Below the pieces are notes generated by a model. The model was not told where the DNA came from, made no database searches, and saw only the letters and a list, made by a program, of their open reading frames with translations. A DNA stretch of 9,222 nucleotides, from the NCBI GenBank assembly GCA_019347995.1, contig JAHWKH010000071.1, positions 1 to 9,222 of the forward strand, written 5' to 3'. This DNA comes from Gemmatimonadota bacterium (GTDB taxonomy: Bacteria; Gemmatimonadota; Gemmatimonadetes; Longimicrobiales; UBA6960). Shown piece after piece: positions 5,557 through 9,222 of this stretch (its first letter is position 1; every line of letters starts with the position of its first letter). A program made the position numbers and the translations under genes.

Positions 5557-7584
5557 ATGGACTTCTTCGATCAGCAGGAGCGCGCCCGGAAGAGCTCGGG
5601 CCGCCTCGTCCTCCTCTTTGCCCTGGCCGTGGCGGGGATGATCGCCGTCGTCTACCTGGCCGTCCTCGCCGCCTTCGCGGCCGAGGGCGGCCTGGCGCTG
5701 GCGGAGACGGGGATCTGGGTCCCCGAGATCTTCGCCGCGGTCGCCCTGGGCGTGGTCGGCGTGGTGGGCGCGGGCTCGGCGTGGAAGACGGCCCAGCTCA
5801 GGGGCGGGGGCGAGGTGGTGGCGAAGCGCATGGGCGGCCGCCGCCTGGACCCGGGCACCAGGGACTGGAAGGAGAGGCGGCTCCTCAACGTGGTGGAGGA
5901 GATGGCCATCGCGTCGGGCACTCCCGTGCCCGCGGTCTTCCTGATGGAGGACGAGGAGGGCATCAACGCCTTCGCCGCCGGCCACGCCGAGGGCGACGCG
6001 GTCGTCGGCATCACGCGCGGCGCCATGGAGAAGCTCTCCAGGGAGGAGCTCCAGGGCGTCGTCGCCCACGAGTTCAGCCACATCCTGAACGGGGACATGC
6101 GGCTGAACCTCCGCCTCATGGGCATCCTCCACGGCATCCTCCTCCTGGGCATCATCGGCCGCGTGATGCTCCACGGCGGGGGAGGGCGCCGGCGCCGCTC
6201 CGGCAAGGGTGGCGGGGGCGGGGGGATCGTCTTCATCGGGCTGGCCCTCTTCCTGGTGGGCTACATCGGGACCTTCTTCGGCGGCCTGATCAAGGCCGCG
6301 GTGTCGCGGCAGCGCGAGTACCTGGCCGACGCGTCGGCCGTCCAGTTCACCCGCGATCCGTCGGGCATCGGAGGGGCGCTCAGGAAGATCGGGGGGCTGG
6401 ATCGCGGCTCGCGCCTGGAGGCCGCCTACGCCTCCGAGGCCAGCCACATGCTCTTCGGCCAGGGCCTCAAGCGCCTATCGGGCCTGCTGTCCACCCACCC
6501 CCCCCTCGCGGAGCGCATCCGGCGCATCGACCCGGGCTTCGAGGGACGCTTCGAGCCCGTGCCCCCGGACTACGTGGCGCCCCCGGAGCCCGAGCTGGCG
6601 GGCCTGGCGGCCGCCGGGGGAGGAGGGGCCGCGGGTGCGGTGGCCGGGTTCGCGGGCGCCGGCGCGTCGGCCGGGGAGGCTCCGGCAGGTCCCGGCTCCG
6701 TGCGCACCGGCCCGTCCGACGCCGGGGGCGCAGCGGACGCCGGCGGGTCGGACGGCCCTCCGGTGGGAGGCGTGCTGGAGCGCATCGGCAGCCCCTCGCC
6801 GGAGCACGTGGCGTACGCGCGGCGGCTCATGGCGCAGGTGCCGGAGCCCCTGAGGGAGGCCGCCCACGATCCGGTGGGCGCCCCGGCGCGGCTCCACTCA
6901 CTGCTGCCGGGCCGCGACCCCGGCGGCGCAGCCCGCTCCCGCGCCCTCGAAGGACCCGGCGGAGCCGCCATCGCCGAGGCCGCGCGGCGCCTGGCCTCCG
7001 CCGTGGAGGCCCTCCCCGCCGAGGCCCGCCTGCCGCTGGTGGAAGCCGCGGCCGGGACCCTGACGGCGCTGCCGCGGGCCGAGGCCGAGCGCTTCGTGCG
7101 GGCGCTGCGGGCCTTGGCGTCGGGGGAGGACGGCCTGGCGCTGGAGGAGTGGCTCCTGGTGAGGCTGGTGGTGCGCCACCTGGAGCAGCACCTCGAGCCG
7201 GCCCGCTCCCGCTCCCGCGGCTACCGTTCCCTTCGCCCCTTCGCCGCCGAGTGCTCGGTGCTCCTGAGCGCGCTGGCCCACGCGGGTCACGCCGAGGGGG
7301 CCGGCGCCCGGGACGCGTTCGCCGCCGCGGCGGACGCGCTGGAGGCGCCGGGCCTGGAGCTCCGCTCCGCCGGGGAGGCGCGCGAGCCGCGGCTGCTGGA
7401 GGCGGCGCTGGAGACCCTGTCAGGCCTGGTGCCGCCCATGAAGAAGCGGCTCGTGCGGGCGTGCGCCACCTCCGTGGCCGCCGATCGCACGGTGACGCCC
7501 CGGGAGGCCGAGCTCTTCCGGGTGGTGGCCGACAGCCTGGGCGTGCCCGTCCCTCCCCTCCTTCCGGGACAGCGTCTGGACTGA
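5557..7584 (+). CDS. HtpX-like M48 metalloprotease with C-terminal TerB-like extension
   Basis: 675 residues from the ATG at 5557; HtpX-type proteases usually have about 290-330. Hydrophobic segments at about 17-40 and 53-75 precede the catalytic domain, and two more follow near 184-205 and 223-245. The zinc site is HEFSH at 171-175 (HExxH, catalytic Glu172), with the third ligand probably Glu254 in REYLADASAVQFTRDP. GINAFAAG (135-142) and STHPPLAERIRRIDPGF (312-328) are further M48 hallmarks. A Gly/Arg-rich loop (207-223) separates the last two membrane segments. The proteolytic part ends near 330, then comes a Gly/Ala/Pro-rich linker (about 340-400) and a helical C-terminus ending in MKKRLVRACATSVAADRTVTPREAELFRVVADSLGVPVPPL, which resembles TerB-type helical domains. 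Expected role: membrane protein quality control at the inner membrane. It follows lemA, probably in one operon. No good ribosome site is visible; translation may depend on lemA. Confidence -1.
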   Translation: MDFFDQQERARKSSGRLVLLFALAVAGMIAVVYLAVLAAFAAEGGLALAETGIWVPEIFAAVALGVVGVVGAGSAWKTAQLRGGGEVVAKRMGGRRLDPGTRDWKERRLLNVVEEMAIASGTPVPAVFLMEDEEGINAFAAGHAEGDAVVGITRGAMEKLSREELQGVVAHEFSHILNGDMRLNLRLMGILHGILLLGIIGRVMLHGGGGRRRRSGKGGGGGGIVFIGLALFLVGYIGTFFGGLIKAAVSRQREYLADASAVQFTRDPSGIGGALRKIGGLDRGSRLEAAYASEASHMLFGQGLKRLSGLLSTHPPLAERIRRIDPGFEGRFEPVPPDYVAPPEPELAGLAAAGGGGAAGAVAGFAGAGASAGEAPAGPGSVRTGPSDAGGAADAGGSDGPPVGGVLERIGSPSPEHVAYARRLMAQVPEPLREAAHDPVGAPARLHSLLPGRDPGGAARSRALEGPGGAAIAEAARRLASAVEALPAEARLPLVEAAAGTLTALPRAEAERFVRALRALASGEDGLALEEWLLVRLVVRHLEQHLEPARSRSRGYRSLRPFAAECSVLLSALAHAGHAEGAGARDAFAAAADALEAPGLELRSAGEAREPRLLEAALETLSGLVPPMKKRLVRACATSVAADRTVTPREAELFRVVADSLGVPVPPLLPGQRLD

Positions 7585-7613
7585 CGGGAGCGCCCCGGGG
7601 CCTCTGTCCCGGA
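7563..7613 (+). terminator. Inverted repeats at the 3' end of the M48 gene, possible terminator
   Basis: Two overlapping structures share a 3' arm. CCGGGGC (7595-7601) pairs with GTCCCGG (7606-7612, one G-U pair) around a CTCT loop. Alternatively TCCGGGACAG (7563-7572, within the last codons) pairs perfectly over 10 bp with CTGTCCCGGA (7604-7613). There is no T run, so intrinsic termination is uncertain, but the place between convergent genes fits transcript-end formation or RNA protection. Confidence -1.
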
Positions 7614-7676
7614 GCCGCACGCGGACGGGAATCTCCAGTGGCGCCACGCCACGAGGAGCGCCTCCCCGGCACCCCC

Positions 7677-8759
7677 TCAGACGCCGGCGCCCCGGGCGGA
7701 GTCGGCGGGAACGGGCGGAGGGCCGGCCATCAGCCGCGACGCCCGCGCGTCCAGCTCCGCGAGCCCGGCCGGGTGGAGCGTGTCGGCCATGAAGTCGCCC
7801 CACGCCAGGAACCGTGGGGGCCAGGGGACGTTCGGGCGCACTGGGTAGAGGTGGACCAGCCGCGCGAGCTGCGTCTGCCCCTCCTCGGAAGCGAGGAAGT
7901 CCAGGAGCCTGCGGCCTCCCTCCCTGCGCGCCGCCCGGGCGGGAACGCCCGCCGCGGCCAGGCGCACGTGCGCTCCGGGCCCTCCCTGGTCCGGAAAGGC
8001 GACGCAGACCTCCTCCCCGCCACGCGCTTCGGGTAGCGCCCAGGGACCGAGATCGGCGGCCAGCCGATCCGTCGCCGCCAGCGTCGCGTCCGTGGCGCCG
8101 GAGCGGAGGAGGGACGCAACCCCCTCCGGCGGCGCTTCGACGGCGTTCGCGCGCACCGCCTCCAGCCACGCGGCCGCGGCCTCGTCGCCGAACTCGCCCA
8201 CCCTGGACGCCAGCAGCGCCGAGAGCGCCCCTTCGTCGGGAAGGGCGAGGCGCCCCGCCCACGCGGAGTCGGCGAGGGCCGTGTACCGGTCCACGTTCGC
8301 CGCGTCCACCCGGCCGCAGGCGTAGGCCACCACCACCGCCCACTGCCCCACGCCCAGCCAGGCCCCGTCCTCGTCGCGCAGCTCGGGCGCGATGGACGTC
8401 TCCAGCCGCCGCGCGGACGTCCCGACCAGGAGCCCGCGCTCGGCCGCCTCCCGCAGCAGGACGGCGTCACGGACGAGGAGGAGGTCCGGCGCTCGAGCGT
8501 CTCCGCTCCCGTCTCCCCAGGCCAGGAGGTCCCCGGGCGCCACCTCCTCCACCGACACGGCCACGCCGGAGCGCTCGCTGAAGGGCCGGAAGATGTCCTC
8601 CGGCGTTCCCGTGAAGCCGGTGGCCCGCACGCGCAGCGTGATGGCCGCGGCCGCGGCATCCCCGTCCTCGGGAAGAGGAGCGTCCTCTTCGGTGCACGCC
8701 GCCGACGCGGCGAGCAGCAGGCCCACGGCCAGGAGCCCCCGCACCGGCGCTTCAGCCAC
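7677..8759 (-). CDS. FutA/FbpA-like ABC substrate-binding lipoprotein
   Basis: 360 residues from the GTG at 8759, which overlaps the end of the upstream SDR gene by 8 bp. The N-terminus is a signal peptide (VRGLLAVGLLLAASAAC) with probable lipidated Cys22; the -3 residue is Ser instead of the usual Leu. The mature part follows the class of periplasmic binding proteins for ferric iron or similar ligands: LADSAWAGRLALPDEG (162-176), GEFGDEAAAAWLEAVRANAVEAP (188-210), AFPDQGGPGAH (254-264), FLASEEGQTQLARLVHLYPVRP (288-309). FbpA/FutA proteins bind iron through a Tyr pair after a GE-x-x-x-x-x-N motif; here that place reads GATDATLAATDRLA (221-234), with no Tyr. The ligand may therefore not be free ferric iron. 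No permease or ATPase gene is in the window; they could lie upstream past 9222 or elsewhere. Family confidence is good, ligand unknown. Confidence -1.
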   Translation of the reverse strand: MAEAPVRGLLAVGLLLAASAACTEEDAPLPEDGDAAAAAITLRVRATGFTGTPEDIFRPFSERSGVAVSVEEVAPGDLLAWGDGSGDARAPDLLLVRDAVLLREAAERGLLVGTSARRLETSIAPELRDEDGAWLGVGQWAVVVAYACGRVDAANVDRYTALADSAWAGRLALPDEGALSALLASRVGEFGDEAAAAWLEAVRANAVEAPPEGVASLLRSGATDATLAATDRLAADLGPWALPEARGGEEVCVAFPDQGGPGAHVRLAAAGVPARAARREGGRRLLDFLASEEGQTQLARLVHLYPVRPNVPWPPRFLAWGDFMADTLHPAGLAELDARASRLMAGPPPVPADSARGAGV

Positions 8760-9222
8760 GGCCCAGCGTCAGCACCGACCCGGTGACCACCGCGGCATCC
8801 TTCGACAGCAGGAACGCCACGACCCGCGCCACCTCCTCCGGCTGGAGCCAGCGCGACGTGTCGGCGTCGGGCATGGCCCGCCGGTTGTCCGCCGTGTCGA
8901 TGGTCGTGGGCGCCACGGCGTTGACCGTGACGCCGTCGCCGGCCAGCTCCTTCGCCAGCGAGCGGGTGAGGCTCACCACCGCAGCCTTCGCCGCGGCGTA
9001 GGCCGCCATGCCGGGGCCGCCCAGGAGGCCCGGCATGGAGGCCACATGCACGATCCGCCCGCCCTCTTCCGCCTCGCGCAGGAGGGGCACCGCGGAGCGC
9101 GCCCCGAAGAAGGCCGAGGTGGCGTTGAGGGACATCATGCGATCCCACGTGGACGGATCCGTCTCGTCCACCCGTCCCGCCGCGAAGCCGCCGACGAGGC
9201 TGCAGAGGGCGTCCAGACGACC
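8752..9222 (-). CDS. Short-chain dehydrogenase/reductase, 5' end outside window
   Basis: The last 156 residues of a classical SDR are visible; the frame is open through the window edge at 9222, so the N-terminus with the TGxxxGxG cofactor motif is missing. Seen in order: GRLDALCSLVGGFAAG, W-x-x-MMSLNATSAFF (Asn33 of the visible part), GGRIVHVASMPG (catalytic Ser62), YAAAK (catalytic Tyr75 and Lys79), then VNAVAPTTIDTADNR, RWLQPEEVARVVAFLLS and VTGSVLTLG. All active-site residues are present. The Rossmann position usually reading NxxG is SLVG, close to the VNxVGGF form of a common SDR subgroup. SDRs reduce or oxidise alcohol and ketone groups with NAD(P)H; the substrate cannot be named. A GTG at 9171 is not the true start, because similarity continues upstream of it. 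The stop overlaps the start of the lipoprotein gene, so the two are probably translationally coupled. Confidence -1.
   Translation of the reverse strand, partial: GRLDALCSLVGGFAAGRVDETDPSTWDRMMSLNATSAFFGARSAVPLLREAEEGGRIVHVASMPGLLGGPGMAAYAAAKAAVVSLTRSLAKELAGDGVTVNAVAPTTIDTADNRRAMPDADTSRWLQPEEVARVVAFLLSKDAAVVTGSVLTLGRG

Noticed and set aside
4408..6447. 679-residue - strand open frame across lemA and the M48 gene
   Set aside because: It is antisense to two well-supported genes whose protein motifs are clear; its own translation has no recognisable domain.
5781..8036. 751-residue + strand open frame within and beyond the M48 gene
   Set aside because: It is the shifted frame of the M48 gene, Gly/Arg/Pro-rich throughout, and runs into the antisense of the lipoprotein gene.

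Overview
The window is bacterial chromosomal DNA with very high GC (about 70% by eye). Third codon positions are almost always G or C, which gives long open frames on the antisense strands. The gene set (MoxR ATPase, DUF58 protein, LemA, an HtpX-like M48 protease with a long C-terminal extension, an ImuB-like Y-family protein with its DUF6504 partner) suits an environmental high-GC Gram-negative lineage. Gemmatimonadota is my best guess, but no marker gene here settles it.

Layout. (a) 1 to about 450, + strand: remains of an Fpg/Nei DNA glycosylase gene, with an in-frame TAG in place of a conserved Trp and without its 3' half. (b) 1193 down to about 440, - strand: a DUF58 protein whose C-terminal end appears lost. 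The frame runs on to 153 only as antisense of the glycosylase remnant. (c) 1216-2235, -: MoxR AAA+ ATPase, 22 bp from the DUF58 gene, the usual order. (d) 2267-2956, -: aquaporin-family channel. (e) 3031-3297 and 3306-4700, -: DUF6504 protein and ImuB-like polymerase, tightly coupled. (f) 4701-4905: divergent intergenic region with a 17-bp imperfect tandem repeat, an inverted repeat and a candidate promoter. (g) 4906-5493 and 5557-7584, +: LemA and M48 metalloprotease, with a strong GC hairpin between them. (h) 7585-7676: convergent gap with inverted repeats. (i) 7677-8759, -: FutA/FbpA-like substrate-binding lipoprotein. (j) 8752-9222, -: SDR oxidoreductase running off the window end and overlapping the lipoprotein start by 8 bp.

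How the parts relate. All - strand genes from imuB to DUF58 point the same way with gaps of at most 74 bp, so co-transcription is possible although their functions differ (DNA damage tolerance, water or solute channel, MoxR chaperone). LemA and M48 form a familiar envelope-associated pair. I do not find a convincing new multi-gene system. The most unusual points are the double 3' truncation where the glycosylase and DUF58 genes meet, the regular CCGAA repeats between imuB and lemA, the ImuB/DUF6504 pair without ImuA or DnaE2 beside it, and an iron-binding-type lipoprotein that lacks the usual tyrosine pair.
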